The notes beneath the pieces were generated by a model. The model saw nothing but the letters and a program-made list of their open reading frames with translations. It had not been told where the DNA came from and did no database searches. A DNA stretch of 39,463 bases from contig MTMO01000053.1 of assembly GCA_002011235.1 (NCBI GenBank), forward strand, positions 1 to 39,463, in the 5' to 3' direction. Below, piece after piece: positions 15,867-24,482 of this stretch. How positions within the stretch are numbered: the stretch's first letter is position 1; every line of letters starts with the position of its first letter. Made by a program: the position numbers and the translations under genes. The DNA comes from Archaeoglobus sp. JdFR-27. Its GTDB lineage: Archaea; Halobacteriota; Archaeoglobi; Archaeoglobales; Archaeoglobaceae.

Positions 15867-16563
15867 GGTACCATAGCATACCGACACTTATAAGGAGGCT
15901 AGAAACCCTTGTAAGCTCAGCAGCAGCGCCTATACAGTCTCCGTTTATCCCACCGAAGCTTTTGATGGAGATGTTCGCTATGTAAAAAGGAACTACGAGA
16001 GAAAGGGAAGGAATTATCGGGGTTGTGGATTTGGTAAGCAAGAATATAACCACATTGCATGCCAAATAAATCGCTATCGAAAGGAACAACTTTCTATTGT
16101 TCATCCTCTCCATGAAAAATCTACCTATCCCATCCTCAAGTGGTGTCTTCCTGCTCAGCATTAAAACCATCGCCATTTTTGAGTTTATCTCTGCAGAAAT
16201 CAGTGTCCAGAAGGGGAGGATGTTTAAGGAAAATATTTGGAGGATTAATATCATGAAAATTGCGAAGACTCCAGCCACTCCAATATCTGGCAATCTCATT
16301 ACCCGGAGTTTTTCTTCTCTCTCTCCCTTGGCCATAAGTCCATCGAAGAAATCGGCAGTTCCATCGAGGTGGATTATACCTATTATCATGTAAAGGCAGA
16401 GAAGAGAGATTATTCCCTTTAGCGGGACATTGAAGTAAAGGATCAGGGATGGTAACGATGCAGTCATTAAGCCAAGGAAAGGAAGCATCCATACCTCATC
16501 TCTGGCCTTCTCTATTTCCCCCTCAACGGGGATTCTGGAGAAGAAAGAGATGAGGTTTTTCAT
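15856..16563 (-). CDS. cobS: Adenosylcobinamide-GDP ribazoletransferase (cobalamin synthase)
   Basis: 235 residues, polytopic (about 6 hydrophobic segments). It starts KNLISFFSRIPVEGEIEKA, the usual CobS opening, and carries the signature GIIHLDGTADFFDGLMAKG with its Asp-rich metal-binding cluster, then the helix bundle and KSFGGINGDCIGAAAELTR. It joins adenosylcobinamide-GDP, made by CobY, to alpha-ribazole in the membrane to complete the nucleotide loop. It overlaps cobY by 11 bases and is divergent from cbiB, whose start lies 60 bases away, so the two operons share one compact promoter region. Confidence 0.93.
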   Translation of the reverse strand: MKNLISFFSRIPVEGEIEKARDEVWMLPFLGLMTASLPSLILYFNVPLKGIISLLCLYMIIGIIHLDGTADFFDGLMAKGEREEKLRVMRLPDIGVAGVFAIFMILILQIFSLNILPFWTLISAEINSKMAMVLMLSRKTPLEDGIGRFFMERMNNRKLFLSIAIYLACNVVIFLLTKSTTPIIPSLSLVVPFYIANISIKSFGGINGDCIGAAAELTRVSSLLISVGMLWYHGI

Positions 16564-16622
16564 GGCATTCGCTCGGAGACAAAAGATAAATTTTTTTTGA
16601 TTTGAAATCCGTTAATTTTAAA

Positions 16623-17492
16623 ATGTTTGAATGGCTCGTGCTGGCTTTAGCCCTAATCTTTGATCTGATATTTGGAGAACCGAAGAAGGAGATACATCCT
16701 ACCGTCTGGTTTGGTAAGCTTATCGCTTTTTTCGATAGGAAATACAAGAGAAGGGGGCGTATAGATCTATTAGTAGGGTTTTTAGCCAGTTTTATTGTCA
16801 TTCTTTTTGCATATATTCTATCCCTTCTGCCTGATTTTTTACCCCAGCCACTTGGAATCATTCTCGCCATCTACCTGACAAAAACGACATTCGCGATAAA
16901 AAGCCTCGAAAGGCACGTTAGGGATTCGATAGTTTCGGACTTAAATTTAAAGAGGGAGAGAATATCGCTGATTGTGAGCAGAAATACCACTTTGCTAAAA
17001 GAAAATGAGCTCAACTCCGCTGCTATAGAAAGTCTCGCTGAGAACATCGTGGACAGCGTTGTCTCACCACTTTTTTATTATCTGCTGTTTGGTCTACCGG
17101 GTGCTATTGTTTACAGAGCTATAAACACAATGGATGCTATTGTTGGCTACAAAACTGAAAGATACAAAAATTTCGGGAAGTTTGCGGCAAGACTTGATGA
17201 CTTAATTAACTTTATTCCCTCAAGAATAACAGTTCTTCTTTTTCTTCCCTTCTCTAAAAGAGTATGGAGCTATTATAGGATGGCTAAGTTCAAATTAAAT
17301 GGAGACAAGCCAATCGCTGCTATGAGTGCTGTTTTGGGTGTAAAACTTGAGAAAAAGGGCCATTATTGTTTTCCAGGAAGAGATCCTGAAAACAGTGATA
17401 TCTTCAGAGCCCTAAAGGTTTTCAGGTTCATAGTATTTGAGTGGGTGCTGATAGTATTCTTAGTTTTGTTTTTCAAAACAAGCTTGGTATAA
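16623..17492 (+). CDS. cbiB: Adenosylcobinamide-phosphate synthase
   Basis: 289 residues from the ATG at 16623; an in-frame TTG at 16602 would add seven residues. It is a membrane protein joining aminopropanol phosphate to adenosylcobyric acid. Family marks are [21 protein letters not shown] near the N-terminus, [24 protein letters not shown] and the loop [31 protein letters not shown]-like GATAAATTT at about 16585-16593 suggests a leaderless start. Its stop overlaps the first unit of an 11-bp triple repeat. The cobD-like gene follows on the same strand, 172 bases later. Confidence 0.92.
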   Translation: MFEWLVLALALIFDLIFGEPKKEIHPTVWFGKLIAFFDRKYKRRGRIDLLVGFLASFIVILFAYILSLLPDFLPQPLGIILAIYLTKTTFAIKSLERHVRDSIVSDLNLKRERISLIVSRNTTLLKENELNSAAIESLAENIVDSVVSPLFYYLLFGLPGAIVYRAINTMDAIVGYKTERYKNFGKFAARLDDLINFIPSRITVLLFLPFSKRVWSYYRMAKFKLNGDKPIAAMSAVLGVKLEKKGHYCFPGRDPENSDIFRALKVFRFIVFEWVLIVFLVLFFKTSLV

Positions 17493-17523
17493 TCAGCAAA
17501 TAATCAGCAAATAATCAGCAAAT
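17491..17523. repeat. Perfect 11-bp triple tandem repeat
   Basis: Three identical copies of AATCAGCAAAT start at 17491, 17502 and 17513. The first copy overlaps the cbiB stop codon. The period matches one helical turn, so three sites would face the same side of DNA. It lies upstream of the cobD-like gene, whose promoter may be the AT-rich CTAAATTTTAAAAG at about 17630-17643. Confidence 0.9.
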
Positions 17524-17664
17524 TGGCAGAGGATTTGGAGAAAGGCAAGTTTGGCTGTGGGCAAGAATGCTGGTATTATAGCAGGATGACAATAAAAGGT
17601 GTAGAATGATAGAACGATATACTGATAGACTAAATTTTAAAAGTTCAGTCTGAGTGTTGGAGTT

Positions 17665-18648
17665 ATGAACCTGGATTTCAGATCAAAGTTTGATCTTTTA
17701 GCTCTGAGATCACTTTCCGAGCATGGTGGCAGGATGGAAGATGGTTTTTTAGATTTTTCCACCTCCATAAATCCCTATCAGCCCGATTGGAAGAGAGAAG
17801 TATTTTTGAAAGCTGAAAGGAATTCGACAAGGTACACGTATTTTGAAGACCTCGATAGGGAATTGGGAGAGTTGGTTGGTGAAGACGTTGCTATAACGGC
17901 TGGGGCAACGGAGGGAATCTATCTCTCACTAATCTTTCTCAAAAATCTTGACATGGAACGCATAATTATCCCCAATCCAACCTACTCGGAATACGAGAGA
18001 GTTTCGAGGATTTTTGGATGCAGGGTTGTTAAAGCAAAAGTAAATCCACAAGATTTGGCAGAGAAGGTTAGGAAAAACAGTGCAGTGTTCTTCTGCAACC
18101 CCAATAATCCCGATGGAAAATACTTCAGTCCTAAAGAACTGAGATCCTTAATCAAAGCAGTCGAGGACAGCAATTCAATCTTAATCATCGATGAAGCATT
18201 CAAAGATTTTGTCAAAGGCTTTGAGTCTCCTGATGGAGATAACATAATCAAGATAAGGACGTTTACGAAAAGCTATGGCATGCCGGGAATTAGAGTGGGA
18301 TATATCACTGGCTTCTCTAGTGAGTTTCAAGCTTTAAGGATGCCTTGGAGCATAGGTTCTGTCGGTTACGCTTTCATCGAGAAAATCATCGAAGATGGCT
18401 TTGATTTTTTGAGAAATACGATGCCAAAAATCTGGAAAGAAAAGGAGAGGATTGAAAAAGCTTTAGGTGTGAAAAGCGATGCAAACTACTTCTTAATGAA
18501 ATTTGACGTAGATCTCCTTAAATCAAAGAAGATCTTGGTTAGGGACTGCAGGTCTTTCGGGCTAAACAGCCTCATTAGGTTCTCTGTAAGAAAACCTGAA
18601 GAGAATACGAGGCTTATAGAGGCCATAAAGTCTTTAAGTGCTGAATGA
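17665..18648 (+). CDS. cobD: PLP aminotransferase-fold enzyme, L-threonine-phosphate decarboxylase type
   Basis: 327 residues, fold type I PLP enzyme of the HisC/CobD group. It shows HGGRMEDGFLDFSTSINPY at the N-terminus (CobD and HisC typically have G...DFS.N.NP), AGATEGIYLSL, FFCNPNNPDG, SILIIDEAFKDF with the PLP-pyridine Asp, and TKSYGMPGIRVGYITG with the Schiff-base Lys. CobD decarboxylates threonine phosphate to aminopropanol phosphate, the substrate CbiB uses. Position after cbiB and convergent to cbiZ favours CobD over histidinol-phosphate aminotransferase, but the families cannot be fully separated by eye. The gene is 28 bases from the convergent cbiZ end. Confidence 0.82.
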   Translation: MNLDFRSKFDLLALRSLSEHGGRMEDGFLDFSTSINPYQPDWKREVFLKAERNSTRYTYFEDLDRELGELVGEDVAITAGATEGIYLSLIFLKNLDMERIIIPNPTYSEYERVSRIFGCRVVKAKVNPQDLAEKVRKNSAVFFCNPNNPDGKYFSPKELRSLIKAVEDSNSILIIDEAFKDFVKGFESPDGDNIIKIRTFTKSYGMPGIRVGYITGFSSEFQALRMPWSIGSVGYAFIEKIIEDGFDFLRNTMPKIWKEKERIEKALGVKSDANYFLMKFDVDLLKSKKILVRDCRSFGLNSLIRFSVRKPEENTRLIEAIKSLSAE

Positions 18649-18676
18649 TATGGCTATCAAAAGCAAAAGCCAGAGA

Positions 18677-19303
18677 TCATAGGCTATCTCCCTCGATTTT
18701 CTCCCATTTCAGGATACTTTTCTCAACAGCCTTGCTAACGGAGATTTTTATTTCTCTCCCAACTTCCGTTGCATGCCCGGCCCAGTCTTCTCTGCCTTCT
18801 TTGCAGAAAACTCCAATCCCATCACTTGTGGTTCCGGCAGCTCTGTACTTTTCATAAACAACTTTAGCTTTTGCTTCTGTGGCAGTTATGATGGCATTAA
18901 CCATACCATTTATGCTTAGACCCTTATCGATTATTAGGGCGATGTTTATTGTGTTTATTGTATTCATAGAGCTAAAGTCCCTCACTTCAGTCTCAAGGTT
19001 GCTCAGCCCTGCCGTTACATAAACCTCAACACCTCCGCATTTAAAGTGGGTAAGAACTTCAGAAATATCAACGGCCGTCATGAAACCAACAAAATCTTTA
19101 AGGCCATATTTTACTGCAAATTCTTCGCAGTCCAATCTGTAGTCTCCCGAGTAGTTTTTATCCACGTATATGAAAAAGAAACCCTTGGCCTTTGAAAGTC
19201 CTCCCTTATATGGCGCGGAGGAAAGGGAGCTGAGCTCATAATCAAATCCTCTAATGAAGTTTTTCGAGATGAAAAATCCCCTCATTCTCGATACCTTTTT
19301 CAT
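18677..19303 (-). CDS. cbiZ: Adenosylcobinamide amidohydrolase
   Basis: 208 residues, typical CbiZ length. The enzyme cleaves the aminopropanol side chain of salvaged adenosylcobinamide to adenosylcobyric acid, the archaeal entry route that re-feeds CbiB. Recognisable parts: LSSAPYKGGLSKAKGFFFIYV, FVGFMTAVDIS, EVYVTAGLSN, NIALIIDKGLSINGMVNAIITATEAK and the end pattern GTTSDGIGVF...GHATEVGREI. The start at 19303 follows AAGGTAGACTG, 20 bases after the cobT stop, so it is the second gene of a cobT-cbiZ operon. Alternative starts a few codons in (MRGFF) are possible. Confidence 0.93.
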   Translation of the reverse strand: MKKVSRMRGFFISKNFIRGFDYELSSLSSAPYKGGLSKAKGFFFIYVDKNYSGDYRLDCEEFAVKYGLKDFVGFMTAVDISEVLTHFKCGGVEVYVTAGLSNLETEVRDFSSMNTINTINIALIIDKGLSINGMVNAIITATEAKAKVVYEKYRAAGTTSDGIGVFCKEGREDWAGHATEVGREIKISVSKAVEKSILKWEKIEGDSL

Positions 19304-19323
19304 CAGTCTACCTTTACCACACC

Positions 19324-20322
19324 TTAAATTTTCTCCTTTAGCATTAAATATAGCTCTTCCACCCTGTTAACAACTTCTCCCTCCGCGAAACCTCTTTTCT
19401 TTGCGAGATAAACACTTCCTCCCGCACCAACTCCCTCCTTGACGTAACCCCTTTCGTAATCTCTGAGCCCCTTAAACTTGGAATCGCTGAAATTCAGCAT
19501 TGCAGTCCAGAATTCTATTCCTATTTCCTCTGCGGTCTCTTTGAAGGAAGAAGTTTTATCGTTTGTAACGTATTTCGTTGTAGCGATGATGAATCTTGAA
19601 AGATCTTCCCCTAAAGCCTTCAGTGAGGCTGCAACGGCGAGCATCTGACTTCCTCCTGCTAGCACGACTCTCTTTTTGAAGCCCAGAGAGATGCCTAAGA
19701 CGGTTGCAATCATTGGATCACCAAATTCTGAAATGGCCATGAGTGGATCGCTTATACCTCCTTTCTCAATCCCAACCCTTCTAAAGCCTTCTTCAATCAC
19801 GTCTTCCTTTAGCTTTTGAGGATTCTGTGGTGAAGCGGAGCTTGTTTTTGCATCGTAGCCCAAGGCCAACAGCACAGCTTGGGCAGTAGTTGTCCCACCG
19901 GGAATACTCTCTCCAATAACAACCTCTTCAAATCCCATTCTTTCAAGCTGAGATCCGAGCAGTTTTGCTCTCTGAACGATTTCTTTAGCATTCTCCAAAG
20001 CTGGTTGCATCCTGAAGTCTTTGCCAAATCTATCTGTTATCTCCACATAGGGTGTTTTTGGAGGCAAAATCGAACCTCCTCGAACGGGGAGAATAGCAAA
20101 ATTTGCCAACTCATAGCTCGCTTTGGTTATTATCGCTGGTGTAGGATGACCTTCTGGAGTTACCGGGATAGCATCTATGCTCAACGGCTTGCCATAAAAA
20201 ACGTATTCGACATCGGCTGGAGGGGTGTATTTGGTAAGTTCCGGCGACGCCCCAGCAACGGAGATCCCTGGAATCGTTGCTATTTCCGTATTTGCAATCA
20301 CAATAAGCATCAAATCCGACAT
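19324..20322 (-). CDS. cobT: Archaeal-type nicotinate mononucleotide:base phosphoribosyltransferase (CobT-like)
   Basis: 332 residues, matching the archaeal CobT-like family (TIGR00303-type). Diagnostic stretches are [22 protein letters not shown] near the N-terminus, [52 protein letters not shown] and [12 protein letters not shown]. It makes alpha-ribazole phosphate for the lower ligand that CobS attaches. The ATG at 20322 has AT-rich upstream sequence with TATTTAAATTGT-like bases at about 20342-20351. cbiZ follows in the same operon. The TrmB regulator pair lies upstream on the same strand, separated by 173 bases. Confidence 0.9.
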   Translation of the reverse strand: MSDLMLIVIANTEIATIPGISVAGASPELTKYTPPADVEYVFYGKPLSIDAIPVTPEGHPTPAIITKASYELANFAILPVRGGSILPPKTPYVEITDRFGKDFRMQPALENAKEIVQRAKLLGSQLERMGFEEVVIGESIPGGTTTAQAVLLALGYDAKTSSASPQNPQKLKEDVIEEGFRRVGIEKGGISDPLMAISEFGDPMIATVLGISLGFKKRVVLAGGSQMLAVAASLKALGEDLSRFIIATTKYVTNDKTSSFKETAEEIGIEFWTAMLNFSDSKFKGLRDYERGYVKEGVGAGGSVYLAKKRGFAEGEVVNRVEELYLMLKEKI

Positions 20323-20447
20323 ACTTGATTTGAAATCAAGACAATTTAAATATTTTCTCTTTTTTCATCCGACAAACTTAATGGGTATCTGACCATAAGC
20401 GTGCTCACTGAAAGCAACACTGATATAAGAGTAAACAAACCGGAATA

Positions 20448-20469
20448 AAAGGAGAAATAAAGGAGAAAT
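20448..20469. repeat. 11-bp tandem duplication
   Basis: AAAGGAGAAAT is repeated directly at 20448-20458 and 20459-20469, between the sensor-domain gene and cobT. Its AAAGGAG core looks like a plus-strand ribosome site, but no plus-strand gene follows. Confidence 0.85.
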
Positions 20470-20495
20470 GATTCTCTAAAAATCTTTTGTCCCCC

Positions 20496-20924
20496 TCATT
20501 TTTGAGCGTACCGCCATGCCGTATCGAAAGTTCTGCGCATACATTTTACGCATTTGGAGTACTCCATTGTAGAGATCTCGATTATCCTGTCATCCGTCCA
20601 TGAAATATTGAAGATTACATCAGAGAAGCTAACATTGCCTATATTTGCTTCTTCCTCGTCATACTGATGATAGAGCCTTGCTTTCGTTACAGCGACTTCA
20701 CCAAGTTTTGTTAACTCCTCTGTTCTTTCCACTCCCATTGGAAGGATTATCTTCAAATCCTTTCCTTCAAGCAATGGCATCAACTCCTTCAATAGATTCA
20801 TTGGAATATTGCTTATCCTTACAACCCTCGATCTCTTTATCTTTCTCTTAACCTCCTCGATGCCTTTTTCAATTTTATAGGTGGTCCCAATTTTTGCTTC
20901 ATACCTTCCATCTACTATGGGCAT
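20496..20924 (-). CDS. Stand-alone sensor-like domain protein paired with a TrmB regulator, 142 aa
   Basis: No helix-turn-helix. From about residue 20 it parallels the C-terminal domain of the gene upstream: GIEEVKRKIKRSRVVRISNI matches GLENFKEILREVKTVWISN, and both end with a CxxC segment followed by aromatic residues (SKCVKCMRRTF here, EECGNCFREWW there). The paired Cys suggest metal, heme or redox binding, by inference. The ATG follows GGGTGATTGA, 35 bases after the regulator stop, so both are made together. It may modulate the regulator as a heterodimer partner or decoy. Function unproven. Confidence 0.75.
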   Translation of the reverse strand: MPIVDGRYEAKIGTTYKIEKGIEEVKRKIKRSRVVRISNIPMNLLKELMPLLEGKDLKIILPMGVERTEELTKLGEVAVTKARLYHQYDEEEANIGNVSFSDVIFNISWTDDRIIEISTMEYSKCVKCMRRTFDTAWRYAQK

Positions 20925-20959
20925 TCAATCACCCTGCATTTAATCTTTAATCACTCCCA

Positions 20960-21661
20960 TTAATCACCCCAGCCCAAGCTCCACCACTCTCTAAAACAGT
21001 TCCCACACTCTTCATACAGCATCTCAGAAATGATGTAACTGTCATCTGTATTCTTGAATATGTTGAATACTCTTTCTTCATCGAGAATTACTGATATTGC
21101 CGGCACCTCTACATTCCTAACCCTCTGCACAATTTTTATGTCTGCTTCCTTTGTTTTCATGTTCCTGTGCTCTATTCTTATACTTCTCTCTCCCGGAAAA
21201 AGTACAACTTTAATCTCTGCATCTTCATTAAAACTATCTTTTATTTCCTCTAAAAACTCAGCAGTGGTATTTGATATCCATACAGTCTTCACCTCTCTCA
21301 ATATCTCTTTAAAATTCTCCAATCCGATATTGTAATTAGTTATAACAAATTTTTCTTCCATTTTCTCCACCTCCAGCATTTCTCGGATGGAATTCAGAAA
21401 TCTTTCATAATTTTCCTTGTATTTCTCGAATATCTCAACAGGATTGACAGCTTTGAAGAGTAATGGTGAACCAGAGTATATTTTTATCCAGCCTTTACTC
21501 TCGAGAGATTCCAATACTGCATAAATCTTTGTTCTGGGAACTCCTGATCTCTTAGCAAGTAGTGTAGCGCTGTTAAAGTTGGTACAGAGCAAGCTTAAGT
21601 ATACTTTCGATTCATATTCCGTTAAACCAACCTTTTGCAGGTTCTCTATGATTCCACCCAT
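20960..21661 (-). CDS. TrmB-family transcriptional regulator with C-terminal CxxC
   Basis: 233 residues. Residues 1-70 are the TrmB winged helix: LQKVGLTEYESKVYLSLLCT, LAKRSGVPRTKIYAVLESLE and SKGWIKIYSG, then the linker FKAVNPVEIFEKYKENYERF (coiled coil). The C-terminal half (about 105-233) is a ligand or redox domain ending EECGNCFREWWSLGWGD. The promoter has TATA-like ATTTAAATTTTA at about 21680-21690 and a palindrome (21698-21715) just upstream, probably its own operator. The second gene of the unit repeats the C-terminal domain. The nearby cobT-cbiZ operon is a possible but unproven target. Confidence 0.88.
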   Translation of the reverse strand: MGGIIENLQKVGLTEYESKVYLSLLCTNFNSATLLAKRSGVPRTKIYAVLESLESKGWIKIYSGSPLLFKAVNPVEIFEKYKENYERFLNSIREMLEVEKMEEKFVITNYNIGLENFKEILREVKTVWISNTTAEFLEEIKDSFNEDAEIKVVLFPGERSIRIEHRNMKTKEADIKIVQRVRNVEVPAISVILDEERVFNIFKNTDDSYIISEMLYEECGNCFREWWSLGWGD

Positions 21662-21697
21662 TAATCGATCAAATAAAATAAAATTTAAATAGTTATT

Positions 21698-21715
21698 GTA
21701 ACTCGAAAAAGTTAC
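21698..21715 (-). promoter_or_regulatory. Palindromic operator upstream of the TrmB regulator
   Basis: GTAACT-CGAAAA-AGTTAC: perfect 6-base arms with a 6-base spacer, 18 bp in all. On the minus strand it lies directly upstream of the TATA stretch (21680-21690). That is the usual place for an archaeal activator site or BRE-proximal repressor site, and autoregulation is the simplest guess. Confidence 0.55.
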
Positions 21716-21739
21716 AGAAGCAATAGAAAAATTTGCAGC

Positions 21740-21904
21740 TCATCTCTTCTCCCTTAATCTTGGCAAATTCTTTTTGAACACTCGATCTATCGAAATAAAA
21801 TCATGGGCTAGTCTTTTCTTTGCTTGAATGGGCTGAATTCTCGGATCTGAATTAACTCTTTTCTTAGCCATCTGGGTTATTTGGAAAACCTGTAATTGTA
21901 ATCT
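21740..21904 (-). pseudogene. HepT-like (DUF86) antitoxin/toxin remnant, C-terminal part
   Basis: An in-frame minus-strand stretch directly after the stop of the DUF3795 remnant reads QITQMAKKRVNS, then QPIQAKKRLAHDFISIDRV and FKKNLPRLREKR. This parallels the HepT/DUF86 C-terminus (Q.IGEAAKRVS ... MRNRLAHDYFSID..W ... KNDLP.LKE), with the R-x4-6-H/Y nuclease region partly kept and a few residues missing before FKKNLP. No start codon or N-terminal half is present (an ATG at 21871 would give 43 aa). No MNT partner gene is nearby. It is probably a decayed toxin-antitoxin fragment; identification is by pattern only. Confidence 0.5.
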
Positions 21905-22246
21905 TCAACCTAAAGAGGCTCTTATCCCATCAAGGGTTATTTTGGCATTCGGAATTTTTTCAAACCACTTTCCAGCTTCTCGCATGCATATTCGTCACAG
22001 TGAGCACAGTTTTCAACACTTTTTTCAAGGCCACAGTTTCTTATTTCGCAAATGTTACGTACTCAATGAGTCTCCCACCGGCAGTACATCCATCACAGTT
22101 AACGTATTCAGGCTTCATTTCAGCATCGAACATCTTTGACCATAGTTCGGCAACTTTCTTCCTTTCTTCATCGCTGTCTTTCTGAGTGGCAATGTAGCCT
22201 GGGCACTGGCTGCATACAATTCCGCAAAAAGCAATTATTTTTTCAT
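21905..22246 (-). pseudogene. DUF3795 cysteine-rich protein, frameshifted remnant
   Basis: Three minus-strand frames together give a recognisable DUF3795 protein. The ATG at 22246 is followed by six A and an immediate stop; with seven A it would read MKKIIAFCGIVC. The next segment continues SQCPGYIATQKDSDEERKKV, WSKMFDAE and NCDGCTAGGRL. A second shift gives ICEIRNCGLEKSVENCAHCD with EYACEKL, and a third gives WFEKIPNAKITLDGIRASLG before a TGA at 21905. The Cys pairs match the metal-binding pattern of the family. At least three frame changes mean it cannot make the normal protein. Neighbouring remnants suggest real decay rather than sequencing error. Confidence 0.75.
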
Positions 22247-22354
22247 ACTCTACTTTGTGGTTTATATCATTTATACATTTCTTGTAGAGTTTTTCTCAAT
22301 TCTTTAACTTCTCTGATCTCAATTCCTTATTTCAATATTAGCACCTCAAACTAC

Positions 22355-22380
22355 GCTCCTAACAAAAGCTCCTAACAAAA
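22355..22380. repeat. 13-bp tandem duplication
   Basis: GCTCCTAACAAAA occurs twice in direct tandem (22355-22367, 22368-22380), followed by GC. It lies in gene-free decayed DNA upstream of the DUF3795 remnant. The surrounding 22247-22505 stretch holds no supportable gene. Confidence 0.85.
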
Positions 22381-22505
22381 GCAATACAAGTATTCATTAA
22401 GACGAACAAAACAAGTTCGCTCTTATTTTCCAAAATACAATTGTTCACATTCTTTTTTGTTTTGGGAATAAGGTCTCCTAATTTTTCATCCAGAAGTCTA
22501 CAACT

Positions 22506-22749
22506 TCACTTATTCTGGGGTTTACACCGAATATATCTGTTGCAAGCGTTGATGCAAGAAGTTATTATCAGGAGAATAAAGGATACTTCGATGGAAATTA
22601 AAACTGGAGAATGCCAGAGAATACTGTAGTTTACCTTTCATAAAATGATCTATTGTACTCACAAGGCTGAGAGAATAGAAAACTCCAGCAACCATCGCTA
22701 AAAAAGGTGCTAAGAAGAACAAAGAGGAGATAAAGTAGAGCAACATCAT
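22506..22749 (-). pseudogene. Small membrane-protein remnant with one frameshift
   Basis: From the ATG at 22749 the frame gives a hydrophobic N-terminus (MMLLYFISSLFFLAPFLAMV, AGVFYSLSLVS) and a loop. The most sensible continuation switches frame near 22600 to another membrane helix (VLISIEVSFILLIITSCINA) ending in a basic tail, NRYIRCKPQNK, with a stop at 22506. Read without the shift, the tail is polar and unlikely. There is no ribosome site before the ATG. No family assigned. It sits among other broken genes on the same strand. Confidence 0.4.
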
Positions 22750-22887
22750 GAAACTGTTTTCAGCTAGAATGTTGATAAAAAGAGTTCTTTAGACATCGAT
22801 TCATAGATGAAAGTTCTGCTGTATGCCCTCCCAGCTTCTCACAAATCTTAAATATTTCTGGATGTCTGGAAAGTGGTGTATTAGGAT

Positions 22888-22909
22888 TTTTAAGGTAATT
22901 TTAAGGTAA
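22888..22909. repeat. 11-bp tandem duplication
   Basis: TTTTAAGGTAA is repeated directly (22888-22898, 22899-22909) just beyond the 3' end of the exported-protein gene at 22956. The rest of 22750-22955 holds no recognisable feature. Confidence 0.85.
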
Positions 22910-22955
22910 CGAAATCGCCAGAGGTAGGATCACTAGAAGCAAATGAGCTTGAGCC

Positions 22956-23558
22956 TTAGAAAATATTGGTCTCAATTAGATTTGATTCATACCAAATCTC
23001 CCCGTTATGCTCATGCCTCCATTTTAGCAAGAGACCCGTTTGCTTATCATACCAACCTGTCCATCTGTCATTTCCAAATTCAGCTTTCAAGATGTAAGCC
23101 TCACGCTCATTACCCTTGATTTCAATTGATTTAACATCAACGATCTTGTACCCTTCTCCATTCTCCTCGTCATCTCCAGCCTGATAGAGATTTATCGTAT
23201 CACCAACGGAAATGTCAGTAGGTATCCAGAGGTAGTAATAATAGCTTTTAAATGGCGGTCTTATGAAGAGTCCTGTAATATTTTGCCCGTTTACCATCGC
23301 TTTTAGTAGCTTTCGAGAGTTTGAATCTACATAAAATGTCTCATTTCGAAGCCAGTTGTGTTTGATCACAACCTTGTTGTTTGACACGGAAAGAATTTCA
23401 TGCTCGTCGATGTAATGATCTTGAAAGAAAACGTTGTAGACATCATACTTTGCATAGGCTCCAGCTTTAAGCCAAGAGATTTTTGGATGAGAGTATAGGT
23501 TGAATACAGCTACCAACAAGACTATCGCTCCGATGATTACCAAAATCTTCCACCTCAT
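22956..23558 (-). CDS. Membrane-anchored exported protein, 200 aa
   Basis: Start ATG at 23558 (AGGTGG just upstream; a TTG 15 bases earlier is less likely). MRWKILVIIGAIVLLVAVFN is an N-terminal anchor or uncleaved signal. The rest is a soluble, Tyr/Trp-rich domain outside the cell: KAGAYAKYDVYNVF, then repeated beta patterns, SYYYYLWIPTDISVGDTI and GWYDKQTGLLLKWRHE, which resembles the strand-turn-strand of lipoprotein-type beta sheets seen in archaeal surface proteins. Function unknown. Its first nine codons closely resemble those of the 36-aa ORF at 31521-31631. A degraded methyltransferase lies immediately upstream. Confidence 0.75.
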   Translation of the reverse strand: MRWKILVIIGAIVLLVAVFNLYSHPKISWLKAGAYAKYDVYNVFFQDHYIDEHEILSVSNNKVVIKHNWLRNETFYVDSNSRKLLKAMVNGQNITGLFIRPPFKSYYYYLWIPTDISVGDTINLYQAGDDEENGEGYKIVDVKSIEIKGNEREAYILKAEFGNDRWTGWYDKQTGLLLKWRHEHNGEIWYESNLIETNIF

Positions 23559-23587
23559 TATGCCACCTTTCAAGTACTGCGAGATTT

Positions 23588-23845
23588 TTAAGCTGAACTC
23601 TTAAACATTATCCTTTTAGCTTTGGCCAGTTCGATTGCTTGACCAATCCAAGCGCTCGTCAATATCCACGCCTTGTGATTTGACATATTTCTTGCTGTAA
23701 TTGCCAGTCTCTATTCCATAGCAATATTCAGAACCTTTGAATCTCTGCTGATATGGCACATTTGAGCTAATCTATCGGTTGCCAAAGTGTTGGGTGTAAA
23801 ATGGTTATTCCCGCAATGTTTGCCATGAATCAAAGATGTTACATT
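23588..23845 (-). pseudogene. SAM methyltransferase remnant
   Basis: Fragments in two or three minus-strand frames resemble the start of a class I methyltransferase. HFTPNTLATDRLAQMCHISR followed by DSKVLNIA parallels the common (F/H)xPGGxxATDxLxxLCxI...SKVLDIG, where motif I should follow. Then GIETGNYSKKYVKSQGVDID parallels the stretch up to motif II, and the last frame gives IGQAIELAKAKRIMFKSSA before the stop at 23588. Motif I itself is lost (MGIETGN in place of GCGxG) and the catalytic half is missing. A short, decayed cassette-like remnant; identification is by pattern. Confidence 0.45.
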
Positions 23846-23847
23846 CG

Positions 23848-24429
23848 TCAGAGTTTTGGTCTTGCATCCTTAAGCCTATGCTTTACAAACTTTATGAAAT
23901 ATTTTACTAAAACTCCGGCAACCGCTCCAACAATTAAAATCCCAGGAGTTAGTAATAGCAATAAAAACCGAAATATCAACCCAACGTCACTGCGGATGTA
24001 AAAATAAGGGTCGACAAAAGGTATTAGGTATGTAGCTAAAAACGTAAGAAAAACTGGACTCTCCACTATTATAGCTCCACAGATTGCTTTATTCTTTATA
24101 TTGCTGATCAGTCCAACTGCTAGACTAATAATGAAGCAGGCTAAAGAACCGCTTACTAAATGATCTATATCACTTCCGGTATAACTACCGAAGATAAAAT
24201 GTAAGGCAGGTTTCAAGAAAGGACTTAAAAGATAACCAATAAAAACAGGTATCCTACCCAGAAGAACATGCAACAGTCCCCAAGGGCTCCCCTCCCAATA
24301 CGCATCTAATGTAATCAAAACGTATCCATAGAGTGCCATAAAACCATATACGATAAATGAAACTAGAAATGCAAACGAGAAATTCTCTCTTAATTTGGTT
24401 ATAAATCTATCTGTAATTTTTTTATTCAA
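23848..24429 (-). CDS. Polytopic membrane protein, 193 aa
   Basis: Not recognised. About five hydrophobic segments separated by short loops (FAFLVSFIVYGFMALYGYV; GLLHVLLGRIPVFIGYLLSP; HLVSGSLACFIISLAVGLI; IIVESPVFLTFLATYLIPF; FRFLLLLLTPGILIVGAVAG) with a basic C-terminus, VKHRLKDARPKL. The start is TTG at 24429, supported by GAGGTG seven bases upstream and no nearby ATG. The inverted-repeat element at 24483-24606 lies immediately upstream, separating it from the CPBP-like gene. No promoter is evident, consistent with transcription from upstream genes. Confidence 0.7.
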   Translation of the reverse strand: MNKKITDRFITKLRENFSFAFLVSFIVYGFMALYGYVLITLDAYWEGSPWGLLHVLLGRIPVFIGYLLSPFLKPALHFIFGSYTGSDIDHLVSGSLACFIISLAVGLISNIKNKAICGAIIVESPVFLTFLATYLIPFVDPYFYIRSDVGLIFRFLLLLLTPGILIVGAVAGVLVKYFIKFVKHRLKDARPKL

Positions 24430-24482
24430 ATCTGTTCACCTCGGTTAGCTTCTAACTAAGTTTCCAGTCAACTTCAGTAAGT

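Noticed and set aside
22441-22629. 62-codon plus-strand frame
   Set aside because: It is the shadow of the degraded membrane-protein remnant on the minus strand; no ribosome site.
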